Positions 34,711 through 43,727 are shown, numbered from the stretch's first letter. The stretch is DNA of 61,877 nt from an uncultured Marvinbryantia sp. (GCA_937915375.1 CALDMO010000019.1:1-61877); one strand, 5' to 3'. The notes: a model not told the origin generated them from the letters alone. Translations and numbers: made by a program.

Positions 34711-36546
34711 TTATTGTTCTGTTTTTTTCAAAATTTTGTTTGCGGATTCCTCCATAAACTGCTTGCTGTACAAATCATGATAATATCCCTTTTGACTGAG
34801 CAGCTCCTTATGTGTACCCTGTTCGATGATCCTGCCGTCTTTCACCACCAGGATCACGTCTGCCTGACGGATCGTAGAAAGACGGTGCGCGATCAGAAAT
34901 GATGTTCTTCCCTCCAACAAACGCTCCGTCGCATTCTGTATCAACTGTTCTGTTTGTGTATCGATAGAAGAAGTCGCCTCATCCAGCACAAAAATTCTCG
35001 GATCTGCCAATACCGCCCGCGCAAAGGAAATCAGCTGCTTTTCACCGGTAGAAAGACGATCGCCGCCTTCACCGACATCACTTTGATAACCATTTTCCAG
35101 TTTTGCCACAACCTGATCTGCAGACACCGCTTTCGCGGCCGCATACACTTCCTCATCCGTTGCGTCCAGCCGTCCGTAGCGGATATTTTCCATCACAGTA
35201 CCGGAAAACAAATGCGGATTCTGCAGTACATAGCCGATATTGCTGTGCAGCCAAAGCTGACTTCGCTCACGGTAATCCTTGCCGTCAATCAAAATCTGTC
35301 CGTCTGTCGGTTCAAAGAAACGGCAGGCCAGATTTACCAGCGTACTTTTTCCGGCGCCGGTTTCTCCGACAATAGCAACCGTTGTTCCTGCCGGAATCTT
35401 CAAATTAAAGTGACTTAACACTTCCTCATGTCCATCCGGATAACGGAAGGATACGTCGCGAAATTCTATATCGCCGTGCAGTTCTTCCCAATTTTCTTTT
35501 TTCATCTCGAATGCATCGCCATATTTCTCAATAACCTCTGGTCTGTCCACAATCTGCGGTTCCTGCTCCAAAAGCCCCATCACGCGCTCAATATTCGCCT
35601 GTGCGGAAATAACCTCGGCAATATTTCTCGCCAGCTGCTGAATCGGCTCAAAAATTCCAATCGCATAGCTGACAAATGCGGAAAGCGTACCGATCATCAC
35701 AACGTTTTCCATCACCAGACGGCCGCCGCGCGTCAGTACGATTGCCGTCGCCAATGAACTGAAAAACAACACCAACGGAAGATAAATCGCAGAAAGTCTG
35801 GCGGCGCGCACGCCTGCCGTATGCATCTCCTGCGTCAGATTTTCAAAATCAGCCGCATTCTTCCCTTCAATCACCAGCGTTTTAGATGTCTTCGCTCCCA
35901 TAATTCCCTCGTTGTATGCACTGGTGATGCGTGAATTAATCTTGCGCACCTTGCGGTTCCAATTGAGAATACGATTCTGGAAATATACCGTTAAAACAGC
36001 GATGGCCGGAACAATCAGCATAATAATCAGAGCCAGCTTCCAGTTCAAAAACAGCATCGCGATAAACACGCCTCCGACATAGAGCGCCGCCCAGAGCATA
36101 TCGATCATATTCCAGGCAACCAGACCTGCAATACGGTTTGTATCATTCATTACGCGCGCCAGAATATAGCCAACCGGCGTCACATTATAATATGAAAACG
36201 ATAATTGCTGCAAATGCACGAAGCAAGCACGTTTCATATCCCTGCCAAGCCGCATCTCTACACGTACATTCCCTCTGGTAAACGCAATGACCGCCAACAT
36301 CTGCAGCGTGATCACTGCAATATATACCGCCGCAAAAACCCACAGTCCCTGCGTAGTCCCAGCCTCAATAAAATGGTCGATCGCATAACGCTGGAACAGC
36401 GGAAGCGCAATATCGATTATCGCGCACAAAAGGTTCATAAAAATAATCATCAACAACATTTTACGAAACGGCTTTACGAACGGCAGCACTTTTTCCCAGA
36501 TTTTAATATCAAACGCTTTGGTAAATTCCTGTTCTTCCCGCGTCAT
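34711..36546 (-). CDS. ABC exporter half-transporter, catalytic Walker B, non-canonical signature (BmrD/LmrD-like)
   Basis: The 611-residue protein has six membrane helices (about 25-320) and an ATPase domain with Walker A GETGAGKST (near 400), Walker B FVLDEATSSID with the catalytic Glu, and the H-loop His in LIAHRLSTI. Its signature reads LSTGEKQ in place of LSGGQ. It pairs with the protein encoded just upstream, with which it overlaps by 4 bases. Such heterodimers export drugs or lipids; the substrate here is unknown. Confidence 0.92.
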   Translation of the reverse strand: MTREEQEFTKAFDIKIWEKVLPFVKPFRKMLLMIIFMNLLCAIIDIALPLFQRYAIDHFIEAGTTQGLWVFAAVYIAVITLQMLAVIAFTRGNVRVEMRLGRDMKRACFVHLQQLSFSYYNVTPVGYILARVMNDTNRIAGLVAWNMIDMLWAALYVGGVFIAMLFLNWKLALIIMLIVPAIAVLTVYFQNRILNWNRKVRKINSRITSAYNEGIMGAKTSKTLVIEGKNAADFENLTQEMHTAGVRAARLSAIYLPLVLFFSSLATAIVLTRGGRLVMENVVMIGTLSAFVSYAIGIFEPIQQLARNIAEVISAQANIERVMGLLEQEPQIVDRPEVIEKYGDAFEMKKENWEELHGDIEFRDVSFRYPDGHEEVLSHFNLKIPAGTTVAIVGETGAGKSTLVNLACRFFEPTDGQILIDGKDYRERSQLWLHSNIGYVLQNPHLFSGTVMENIRYGRLDATDEEVYAAAKAVSADQVVAKLENGYQSDVGEGGDRLSTGEKQLISFARAVLADPRIFVLDEATSSIDTQTEQLIQNATERLLEGRTSFLIAHRLSTIRQADVILVVKDGRIIEQGTHKELLSQKGYYHDLYSKQFMEESANKILKKTEQ

Positions 36547-38390
36547 GCCTCTCCCTCCTTTCGTTCTTGTTCCTCAAACAATGCCGCACGGTCTTCCTGA
36601 TTCATCTGAATTTCATAGATTTCTTTATAGGTACCTTCCTGACGTATCAGTTCTTCATGCGTTCCCTGCTGCGTCACACGGCCGTTTTCTAAAACTAAAA
36701 TACAGTCTGCCTGCATAAGCGTCGTAATACGATGTGAAATCAGGATCACTGTCGCTTTTTCCATATTTTCCTGCAGTGCCGCGCGGATTTTGGTATCTGT
36801 CTCGGCATCCACTGCCGACAGTGAATCATCAAAGATCATGATGGGCGCCTGCTGCACCAGCATTCTGGCAATCGCTACACGCTGTTTCTGACCGCCGGAA
36901 AGTGTCACACCGCGCTCACCGACAATCGTATCATAGCCGTTTTTAAAACTGCGGATAGACTGATCCACACAGGCAATCCTTGCAGCCGCATAAATTTCCT
37001 CATCCTGCGGTTCCTCCTGTGAAATACCAATATTCTCCCCGATCGGTCTGGAAAACAGAAACGGCTCCTGCAACACAATACCGATATTTTTTCGCAAATA
37101 ATCACGGCTGATCTCACGGATATCCACGCCTCCAATCGTAATGCGTCCAGCGTCATCAGGAAAATCATACAAACCGTCCAGCAGGTGCACCAGCGTTGAT
37201 TTCCCGCTTCCGGTGCCGCCCAATACTGCGAATGTTTTACCGGCAGGAATCGTAAAATTCAAATCCTTCAGAACCGGATAGTCATTCCCATAAGAAAAAT
37301 TCACATGTTCAAAACAGATATCACGATTCATCGGCGGCTGCTTCGCCTCCTTTGGTTCCTGTTCCTCCTCTGCGTCCAGAATATACGCCACACGATCAAT
37401 AGAAACGCCCGCCTTACTCATATCAGAAATGATACGTCCCAGACTTCGCACTGGCCAGATCAACGTTGAATTATAAGAAACAAACGCCAAAAATTCACCA
37501 AGTGTAATCTGTCCGTTTACCGCAAAAACCACACCGACACACATAACCGTAAGAATCTGCAGGCCGGTGATCAAATCGCCAAGCCCCCAGTAAAGACTGG
37601 AAAGACTACCAAGACGGATCCACAGATTCGCGAACGCATGATTTTTTTCATCAAAACGCGCAATCTCATAACGTTCTCTTCCGAACGCGCGAACGACACG
37701 CACTCCGGTCAGATTTTCCTGCACCAGAGAGGACAATTCCCCCTCTGCCTCGTCTGCCAGCAAAAAACGTTTCGCAATCTGAGAATAAAACAGTCCCGTA
37801 TATCCGATCACAATCGGAAAAAATAAAATCGCCACCAATGTCAGTTTTGCATTCATAGAAAACATGATTGCCGAATACAGTACAATCAGAAATATAATAC
37901 GGAATACTTCCACCATCTGATTGCACACAAAGTTCCGCACCACCTCTACATCCGACGTACAGCGCTGGATAATCTCACCGGTCTGATGCTTCACATGCCA
38001 GGCAAACGGCAATTTTTGAATATGTGCGTAAAGCGCGTCACGGATCCCCTTAACAAAGCTCTCCGTTCCTTTTGCCATATTCATGCGGCTGATATAGCTA
38101 CAGACGCCTCCCAACAACGAAGATATCAAAACTGCCGCACCGGCCAGAAGCAACGCCGTCATATAATCTCCCCGCAATGTATCCAGACGCAGGATCGAAA
38201 CCACTTTTTGCGGCAGCTGCCAGTCTTCCTTTCCGATCACAGAATCCGTTGCCACACGGATGATCTGCGGCGTTACCGCGTTAAACGCAGTGTTTAACAT
38301 GGAAAAGGCAAGTGCAATCACAAACAGATGAATATGCCCTTTTAAAAAACGCACAATCAGACTTGCCTTTCCCGTTTTTTTCTCCTTCAT
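36543..38390 (-). CDS. ABC exporter half-transporter, non-catalytic Walker B, canonical signature (BmrC/LmrC-like)
   Basis: The 615-residue protein has six membrane helices and an ATPase domain with Walker A GGTGSGKST and the canonical LSGGQKQR. In Walker B the catalytic Glu is replaced by Asp (MIFDDSLSAVD). Together with the partner's LSTGEKQ this makes one degenerate and one normal ATP site, as known for BmrCD, LmrCD and TM287/288. The start is the ATG at 38390 behind GGGGAGGAG; the frame is open further upstream. Confidence 0.92.
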   Translation of the reverse strand: MKEKKTGKASLIVRFLKGHIHLFVIALAFSMLNTAFNAVTPQIIRVATDSVIGKEDWQLPQKVVSILRLDTLRGDYMTALLLAGAAVLISSLLGGVCSYISRMNMAKGTESFVKGIRDALYAHIQKLPFAWHVKHQTGEIIQRCTSDVEVVRNFVCNQMVEVFRIIFLIVLYSAIMFSMNAKLTLVAILFFPIVIGYTGLFYSQIAKRFLLADEAEGELSSLVQENLTGVRVVRAFGRERYEIARFDEKNHAFANLWIRLGSLSSLYWGLGDLITGLQILTVMCVGVVFAVNGQITLGEFLAFVSYNSTLIWPVRSLGRIISDMSKAGVSIDRVAYILDAEEEQEPKEAKQPPMNRDICFEHVNFSYGNDYPVLKDLNFTIPAGKTFAVLGGTGSGKSTLVHLLDGLYDFPDDAGRITIGGVDIREISRDYLRKNIGIVLQEPFLFSRPIGENIGISQEEPQDEEIYAAARIACVDQSIRSFKNGYDTIVGERGVTLSGGQKQRVAIARMLVQQAPIMIFDDSLSAVDAETDTKIRAALQENMEKATVILISHRITTLMQADCILVLENGRVTQQGTHEELIRQEGTYKEIYEIQMNQEDRAALFEEQERKEGEA

Positions 38391-38436
38391 GTCTCTCCTC
38401 CCCAGTCTTTTCTTTCCATAAATAGCTTTTGCAAAA

Positions 38437-38465
38437 ATTTTATCTTTCGTTTTCGCAAAAGTCAA
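38437..38465 (-). promoter_or_regulatory. Sigma-A promoter of the ABC exporter operon
   Basis: TTGACT (38460-38465) and TAAAAT (38437-38442) are 17 nt apart on the minus strand, about 47 bases before the start codon. Two palindromes, TTTTGCAAAA and TTTTCGCAAAA, flank the -10 box. Confidence 0.75.
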
Positions 38466-38489
38466 TGTACTTTCTTGTATAAAAACGCA

Positions 38490-38528
38490 AAAAAGATCTG
38501 CCGCATATGTACCGACAGATCTCTTTTT
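38490..38528. terminator. Intrinsic terminator after the Big2/NlpC-like protein
   Basis: AAAAAGATCTG pairs with CAGATCT followed by C and a T-run, 10 bases after the stop codon of the wall-protein gene. Confidence 0.82.
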
Positions 38529-38538
38529 TACATTCCAC

Positions 38539-39957
38539 TTATTTCACACGGATCAGCATTTGTGCTTTTGTATTCATATACCAGCTCACTTCCGGTTTCC
38601 AACTGTTAAAATATATCTTACCTCCCTTAGACGTATTCAGGCTCGCATTCTTCCCGCTGTCAAAAAAGCGGCCGTTCCCGGCATATACATTCATATGACC
38701 AGTGCCTCCATTTAAGGTCCAGCACAGGATATCTCCCGGTTTTAAAATGCCTTCCGCCTCTAACTGTCGCGGTGTCTTGTTGACATTTTCCATAATATAA
38801 CAGCTGTCATACAGATCTTCTTTTGATTTCGCTTTATTGCTGCCACCGTAAACCATCTTAGTCGTCCACCAGAAGCTGGTCTTTTTGTCAATGGCGCCGA
38901 TATCCTTCATCGCCCAACGAACCAGAATCGCACAGTCAGAAACACGATTGTTTGTTTCAAGTGCTTCCGCGAAAGTCTGCGCATACTGTCTGCCTTCTTT
39001 CGATGCGCCTCTGTAATAGTGCCAGCGAATACCTTTCGCCTTGTCTGCCTGCAGCTGTTTTTCATACCGTTCCAACGTTGCAAGAAGACGTGCGGAGGAT
39101 GTACCGGACTGTACCGGAGGCTTTGCATCCGATGGTTCCATTACGATCACCGTACATTTTGCCTTTTTATTGCTGCCATCCATAGTCTGAACCGTAATTG
39201 TCGCCTTGCCTTCATTTACAGCTTTGACAACGCCGGTTACACTGACGGTCGCCACCTTTTTATCTGAGCTGCTCCATTTGATCGCCTTATTCGTTGTACT
39301 TGCAGGAAGTACGCTTGCAACAAGCGTCGTTGTCTGCCCTTTCTGCATCGAGACCGACTTCTTGTTCAGAGAAACGCCTGTCGCTCTGATATCATTTTTT
39401 ACCGTAATCTTGCAGCTTACTTTCTTATTGCTGCCATCTCTCGTGGACGCCGTAATCTTTGTCGTACCAGGTCCTACCGCTCTCACGCTTCCGCTGGAAC
39501 TAACTACTGCTACATTACGGTTGCTGGAGCGCCATCTCAATTTCTGATTCGCATTAGCCGGAGATACAGTTCCTTTTAATTTAAATCTCTGTCCCTTTGA
39601 AAGCGTAACATTTTTGGTATTCAACGTTATTTTCTTTGCACGCGGTTCTACCTTCACACTGCAAAGGAGCGTCTGTCTGCCGGCTTTGGCTGTAATCATC
39701 GTTGTTCCGGATTTCCTGCCCATCACCTGACCTTTAGAAGAAACAGCCGCTACTGCTTTGTTGCCGCTTTTCCATTTTACTTTGGATGCCCCTTTTACTT
39801 TCAGGGTATATTTCTGTCCCTCGTAGATAGAAATTGATGATTTGCTAATCCTTGCTGCAAAAGCGTCTGCTTTCAGTGCCGTAAATGTCATCATGACCGC
39901 AATCATCATCACCGTCAGACGGATCAGCCATTTCATATCTCTTTTCTCTACTCTCAT
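38539..39957 (-). CDS. Secreted protein with three Big2-type Ig-like domains and a C-terminal NlpC/P60-like domain
   Basis: The 472-residue protein has a signal peptide (about 8-34), three Ig-like Big2 domains (about 36-105, 107-190 and 192-273; the units carry KWSSSDKKVATVS-like strands), a short Pro/Ser linker and a C-terminal cysteine-peptidase-like domain (about 290-472). The latter has VSDCAILVRWAM (probable catalytic Cys), ILKPGDILCW and TGHMNVYAGNG (probable catalytic His), as in NlpC/P60 or CHAP amidases. It probably cuts or binds peptidoglycan. Confidence 0.82.
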   Translation of the reverse strand: MRVEKRDMKWLIRLTVMMIAVMMTFTALKADAFAARISKSSISIYEGQKYTLKVKGASKVKWKSGNKAVAAVSSKGQVMGRKSGTTMITAKAGRQTLLCSVKVEPRAKKITLNTKNVTLSKGQRFKLKGTVSPANANQKLRWRSSNRNVAVVSSSGSVRAVGPGTTKITASTRDGSNKKVSCKITVKNDIRATGVSLNKKSVSMQKGQTTTLVASVLPASTTNKAIKWSSSDKKVATVSVTGVVKAVNEGKATITVQTMDGSNKKAKCTVIVMEPSDAKPPVQSGTSSARLLATLERYEKQLQADKAKGIRWHYYRGASKEGRQYAQTFAEALETNNRVSDCAILVRWAMKDIGAIDKKTSFWWTTKMVYGGSNKAKSKEDLYDSCYIMENVNKTPRQLEAEGILKPGDILCWTLNGGTGHMNVYAGNGRFFDSGKNASLNTSKGGKIYFNSWKPEVSWYMNTKAQMLIRVK

Positions 39958-39994
39958 ACTGCCCTCTCTTCATATTTCTTTACATAATTTCAAT

Positions 39995-40021
39995 TGTTAC
40001 ATTTTTGTTAAATATTGTTAA
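39995..40021 (+). promoter_or_regulatory. WalR-like box and direct repeats at the wall-protein promoter
   Basis: TGTTAC, five bases, then TGTTAA (39995-40011) fits the consensus TGTWAH-N5-TGTWAH of WalR (YycF). A third TGTTAA follows at 40016-40021. The repeats cover the expected start site. Confidence 0.5.
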
Positions 40022-40025
40022 ATTT

Positions 40026-40054
40026 ATTATATGGGCACGATCCGTATCTGTCAA
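40026..40054 (-). promoter_or_regulatory. Consensus sigma-A promoter of the Big2/NlpC-like gene
   Basis: A perfect TTGACA (40049-40054) and a perfect TATAAT (40026-40031) are 17 nt apart on the minus strand. The -35 box lies 10 bases from the stop codon of the MATE gene, and the untranslated leader is about 60 bases. Confidence 0.92.
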
Positions 40055-40063
40055 TAGTTTTTT

Positions 40064-41446
40064 CTATGATATTCCAGTTGTTTTTACTCCCATTTTTCCC
40101 GCAAGAATCCCTCTTAACATAATTACTGCGGCAATTGCCAGAACAACCTCCGCCACAAACTGCGCGAAAGCCAATCCATACAGTGGGAACAGAAAATTCA
40201 AGATAAACAATGCCGGAATCTCCAACACAATCTTTCGCAGAATTGCAAAAACAAATGCCGCCTTTCCCCAGCCGATTGCCTGAAATACACCAACAGCCAG
40301 AAAATCCATACACAAAAACGGCATTCCCAGGCAGAAGCCTTTTAGAAATCTCGAACCGATTTCAATGATATTCTGATTATTCATAAACAATCGGATCAGC
40401 ACATCGGAGCCGATAAAATACAACGCAGCTACGCCGGTCAGAACCGGGATTACCAGTTTCACGGTAAATACAACCGATTCCTTCATTCTTTTACGATTGC
40501 CGCTGGCAAAATTATAACTGACGAGCGGCATAATCCCCTGTGAAAAGCCCATAGCGATCTGCATCGGCACCATGTTGATCTTCTGCGCAATTCCCATTGC
40601 CGCTACAGCATCCGCCCCATAAGAAGACGTAAAATTGTTGAGAATCGTCATCCCCGTTACATTCAGCAAATTCTGTATGGAAGCCGGTATCCCTACCGCG
40701 CAGACTCCCTGCACCACATCTTTCTGCAGGCCAAATTTTTTCGGCGAAAGGCACACAAACGTACGCTCTTTTTTACGAATGATCAGGACAAAGAAATACA
40801 GGCATGCTAAACAGTTTGATAAAAAGGTTGCCAGTCCCGCGCCTGCTGCCCCCATGTTTAATCCCCAGGGCAAAATAAAAATCGGATCCAAAATAATATT
40901 TAAAATACATCCGCTCATCGTACCGATACTCGCATGCAGAGATGCCCCCTCCGCGCGCACCATATAAGCCAACACCACGTTCAAAATCGCTGGCGCCGCT
41001 CCGCACAGAACCGTCCAGGTCAGGTACTGCATCGTCGCGTCAAACGTATTTGCATCCGCTCCCAATACCTGCAGCAGCGGAACCCGAAAAGCCGTACATA
41101 AAACAGAAAAAAGAATACTGAAAAATAAAGAACAGTAAAATCCAAACGCCGATACTCTGCGCACCTTCTCATAATCCTTCATTCCCAGTCCGCGGCTCAT
41201 CATACTGGAACTGCCCACGCCAAACAGATTGTTGACTGCATTGAACGCCAGCATCACCGGCGCCGCCAGTGTAACTGCCGCCGTCTCCACTGGGTTATTG
41301 AGCATCCCCACAAAATAGGTATCTGCCAGATTATAAATTACCATGACCAGCGAACTTAAAACGGTCGGAATAGAGAGCTGCATCACTGCTTTCGCAATTG
41401 GCATTCGCTCAAATAGTTCTGTCTTTTCGTTTACTTCCGTACTCAT
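40064..41446 (-). CDS. MATE family efflux transporter
   Basis: The protein of 460 residues has twelve hydrophobic segments in two similar halves and the MATE pattern (PTVLSSLVMVIYNLADTYF near 25; AMGIAQKINMVPMQIAMGFS in the second half). It should export cationic drugs or metabolites with Na+ or H+. The ATG at 41446 has GGAGG 8 nt upstream; an in-frame TTG five codons earlier is less likely. No gene-specific clue to the substrate is present. Confidence 0.93.
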   Translation of the reverse strand: MSTEVNEKTELFERMPIAKAVMQLSIPTVLSSLVMVIYNLADTYFVGMLNNPVETAAVTLAAPVMLAFNAVNNLFGVGSSSMMSRGLGMKDYEKVRRVSAFGFYCSLFFSILFSVLCTAFRVPLLQVLGADANTFDATMQYLTWTVLCGAAPAILNVVLAYMVRAEGASLHASIGTMSGCILNIILDPIFILPWGLNMGAAGAGLATFLSNCLACLYFFVLIIRKKERTFVCLSPKKFGLQKDVVQGVCAVGIPASIQNLLNVTGMTILNNFTSSYGADAVAAMGIAQKINMVPMQIAMGFSQGIMPLVSYNFASGNRKRMKESVVFTVKLVIPVLTGVAALYFIGSDVLIRLFMNNQNIIEIGSRFLKGFCLGMPFLCMDFLAVGVFQAIGWGKAAFVFAILRKIVLEIPALFILNFLFPLYGLAFAQFVAEVVLAIAAVIMLRGILAGKMGVKTTGIS

Positions 41447-41584
41447 TTTTTCATCCTCCAAATTCCTTTCACTTGCGTAAAATACATTTCTTCATATAAT
41501 AATAGCAAAAAAAATCCCCAGCCGCAACCGCAGGCCAGACTGTATTTTAGAATTTCTTAATTTCACTTTTTCTTTCAAATGCGC

Positions 41585-41590
41585 TATAAT
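41585..41590 (+). promoter_or_regulatory. -10 box of the phospholipase D-like gene
   Basis: A perfect TATAAT lies 42 bases before the start codon. TTCACT with an 18-nt spacer is the best -35 candidate. Confidence 0.5.
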
Positions 41591-41632
41591 ACCATCATAC
41601 TTTCCTATTATTATACAAAAAGCAGGTGACTT

Positions 41633-43045
41633 ATGAAAAGACGTATTTTAAAAATCATTTTGACTATTTTTATTTTGCTAATTCTCTATCTTTGTTCTGT
41701 CTTTCTTCCCTATCTAAAGCAATCCGGCCCCAGTCGTCAAACGATGGATCATTTTGATACGGCATCCTTTTATAAAAATGTGCCCGGTCCGGAACGCGCC
41801 GCTATTCTTTCTGATAACGGCAAAGCTCTTATTGAGCGTCTCCGCCTGATTTCCCACGCCAAAGAGCGAATTATCCTTTCGACTTTCGATTTCATGGCAG
41901 ACAACAGCGGAAAACTAATGCTCGCCGCGCTTGCGGATGCCGCGCAAAGAGGTGTGGAAGTCCGTATCCTGGCAGACGGATTTCCCTATTTTGCTCATAT
42001 TATGGGCAATCCCTATTTTTATGCAGTTGCCTCTCTGGAAAATGTGACCTTCAAGGTATATAATCCCGTCAATCCACTTTTGCCGCACCAACTGATGGCG
42101 CGTATGCATGATAAATACCTGATCGTAGATTCCAACACCTACATACTTGGCGGTCGCAATACGTATGATTTCTTTCTCGGAACAGATACTGATTATGTCA
42201 ACTACGACTGGGATGTGCTGGTATGTTCCTCCGGCAGCTCTCTTTCTCTTGCGCAGCTGGAACAATACTTCACTTCCGTGTGGGAGCATTCTACCAGCAA
42301 GATCAAAATGGATTCTGTACCATTTTATCGCAAAAAAGCTGTAAATGAGAGCCGCGCAGATCTGACCCGACTGTATGCAGATTGCCAAAAAGAACATCCG
42401 GACTGGTTTGCAGATGTCGATTACACAGAAATGACTGTACCGACCAATAACATCTCACTGCTCTCCAATCCGATACAGCCAGCCGCAAAAGAACCGGTTT
42501 TGTTTTATCAGATGACGGAACTGATGAAACAGGCAGACGGTCCTGTTTACTTTCATACGCCGTATATTCTCTGCAGCGATTATATGATGCAGCGCCTGAC
42601 AGAGGTCTGTGCTTCGCCGCAGTCCGTTACTATGATGACAAACTCTGTTGCTAACAACGGAAACCCGTTCGGCGCTACAGACTATCATCTTCACAAACCG
42701 CAAATTGTTGATACCGGTCTGCAAATTCTGGAATATGACAGCGGCGTTTCCTACCATGGCAAATGCTTCACCATTGACGACCGCCTTTCCGGTATCGGTT
42801 CTTTCAACTGGGATATGCGCAGTGCCTACCTAGATACCGAGCTGATGCTAGTTATAGACAGTACCGAACTGAACTCTATCCTGCGCAGGGAAATGCAGGT
42901 CTATGAAACAACCGCTCTTTCCGTAAAAGATGCCCAAACCTACAATCTAAAGGATGGACAGCAGCCGCTGCCGCTGAAAAAGAAAAATGCAACGCGTATC
43001 TCTCTTTTGACTCCGCTCGACCGCTGGATTCGTTTTCTGTTATAG
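41633..43045 (+). CDS. Phospholipase D superfamily protein, cardiolipin-synthase-like
   Basis: The 470-residue protein has an N-terminal membrane anchor (about 6-25) and two PLD motifs: MHDKYLIVDSNTYILGGRN (near 165) and YHGKCFTIDDRLSGIGSFN (near 375). Both carry the His and Lys of HxK and a downstream Asn, so one active site can form from two halves. Cardiolipin synthase is possible, but standard bacterial Cls has two N-terminal helices; a surface phosphodiesterase is an alternative. It is a single gene on the plus strand with AGGTGA before the ATG. Confidence 0.83.
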   Translation: MKRRILKIILTIFILLILYLCSVFLPYLKQSGPSRQTMDHFDTASFYKNVPGPERAAILSDNGKALIERLRLISHAKERIILSTFDFMADNSGKLMLAALADAAQRGVEVRILADGFPYFAHIMGNPYFYAVASLENVTFKVYNPVNPLLPHQLMARMHDKYLIVDSNTYILGGRNTYDFFLGTDTDYVNYDWDVLVCSSGSSLSLAQLEQYFTSVWEHSTSKIKMDSVPFYRKKAVNESRADLTRLYADCQKEHPDWFADVDYTEMTVPTNNISLLSNPIQPAAKEPVLFYQMTELMKQADGPVYFHTPYILCSDYMMQRLTEVCASPQSVTMMTNSVANNGNPFGATDYHLHKPQIVDTGLQILEYDSGVSYHGKCFTIDDRLSGIGSFNWDMRSAYLDTELMLVIDSTELNSILRREMQVYETTALSVKDAQTYNLKDGQQPLPLKKKNATRISLLTPLDRWIRFLL

Positions 43046-43053
43046 CAACGCAA

Positions 43054-43084
43054 AAAGGAAAAGATATCTCAAAAACTTTCCTTT
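43054..43084 (+). terminator. Weak hairpin after the PLD gene
   Basis: AAAGGAAA pairs with TTTCCTTT 8 bases after the stop codon; it is A/T-rich and followed by a short T-tract, so termination may be partial. Confidence 0.4.
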
Positions 43085-43219
43085 CCCGTCTCTGTAACAA
43101 ATAATGCCTTGTTCCCATGAAAATCTGCATCTTTGTGCTGCAGCGCTTAGAAACAATGTCGGACTTCTGGGCGTCGTAGCGTATCTATTACGCATGGAAA
43201 ATGAAAGAAAACTGTAAAG
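43085..43219. other. Unexplained intergenic segment with short hairpins
   Basis: About 135 bases between the PLD and mscL terminators hold no gene I can support. GCGTA-TCTAT-TACGC and CTGCA...TGCAG form small hairpins. The base composition is higher in GC than in the neighbouring gaps. Confidence 0.35.
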
Positions 43220-43256
43220 AAAAATCGTTGAAGTCTCTGCGACCTCAGCGATTTTT
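43220..43256 (-). terminator. Intrinsic terminator after mscL
   Basis: A 16-bp stem with one mismatch, ending AAAAATCG...CGATTTTT, has the loop GCAGA on the minus strand and a T-rich tail. Confidence 0.88.
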
Positions 43257-43282
43257 TTTAGAAGATTTTCACAGCTCTCTTT

Positions 43283-43687
43283 TTATCGTAACTCAGTCAG
43301 ATGAGACGTACACTGCGGACAACGTGTTGCTTCTATCGCAATTTCACTCTGACAATACGGACATTTCTTTGTGGTCGGTGCCGCCGGTGTTCCTTCATGT
43401 TTTCCTAAAGAGGCAACTTTATTTACCGCTTTCAACAGACAAAACAAAATGAATGCCATAATAATAAAATTTACAACCGAAGAACCGAAATTAGATGCAA
43501 ACGCTGCAATTTCTTCCCATGTATATATCTTTCTTGCTGTAGCAAAATTCAAAATCGGTTTAATAAAGTTGTCGGTTAACGAAGTAACAATCCCGTTGAA
43601 TGCTCCGCCGACAATAACGCCGACCGACATATCCAAGACATTTCCACGCAGGGCAAATGCTTTGAATTCTTCTAAAAACTTCTTCAT
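43283..43687 (-). CDS. mscL: Large-conductance mechanosensitive channel MscL with C-terminal zinc ribbon
   Basis: MscL opens under membrane tension and releases solutes on osmotic downshock. The protein of 134 residues starts with MKKFLEEFKAFALRGNVLDM, has TM1 with VGVIVGGAFNGIV, a short outer loop, TM2 (about 70-88) and a tail. The tail (after about 105) carries Cys 109, 112, 123 and 126 as CPYC...CPQC, a zinc ribbon in place of the plain helix bundle end. The ATG at 43687 follows AAGGAG; the frame is open further upstream. It is 40 bases from the AEC gene. Confidence 0.95.
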   Translation of the reverse strand: MKKFLEEFKAFALRGNVLDMSVGVIVGGAFNGIVTSLTDNFIKPILNFATARKIYTWEEIAAFASNFGSSVVNFIIMAFILFCLLKAVNKVASLGKHEGTPAAPTTKKCPYCQSEIAIEATRCPQCTSHLTELR

Positions 43688-43727
43688 TTTCTTTCTCCTT
43701 CGTAAATTACCAAACTTTTTTTGCAAA

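Noticed and set aside
41490..41545. GC-rich stretch followed by eight T on the minus strand before the MATE gene, possible attenuator or riboswitch
   Set aside because: Only about four pairs form in the best stem, and no known riboswitch core was recognised.
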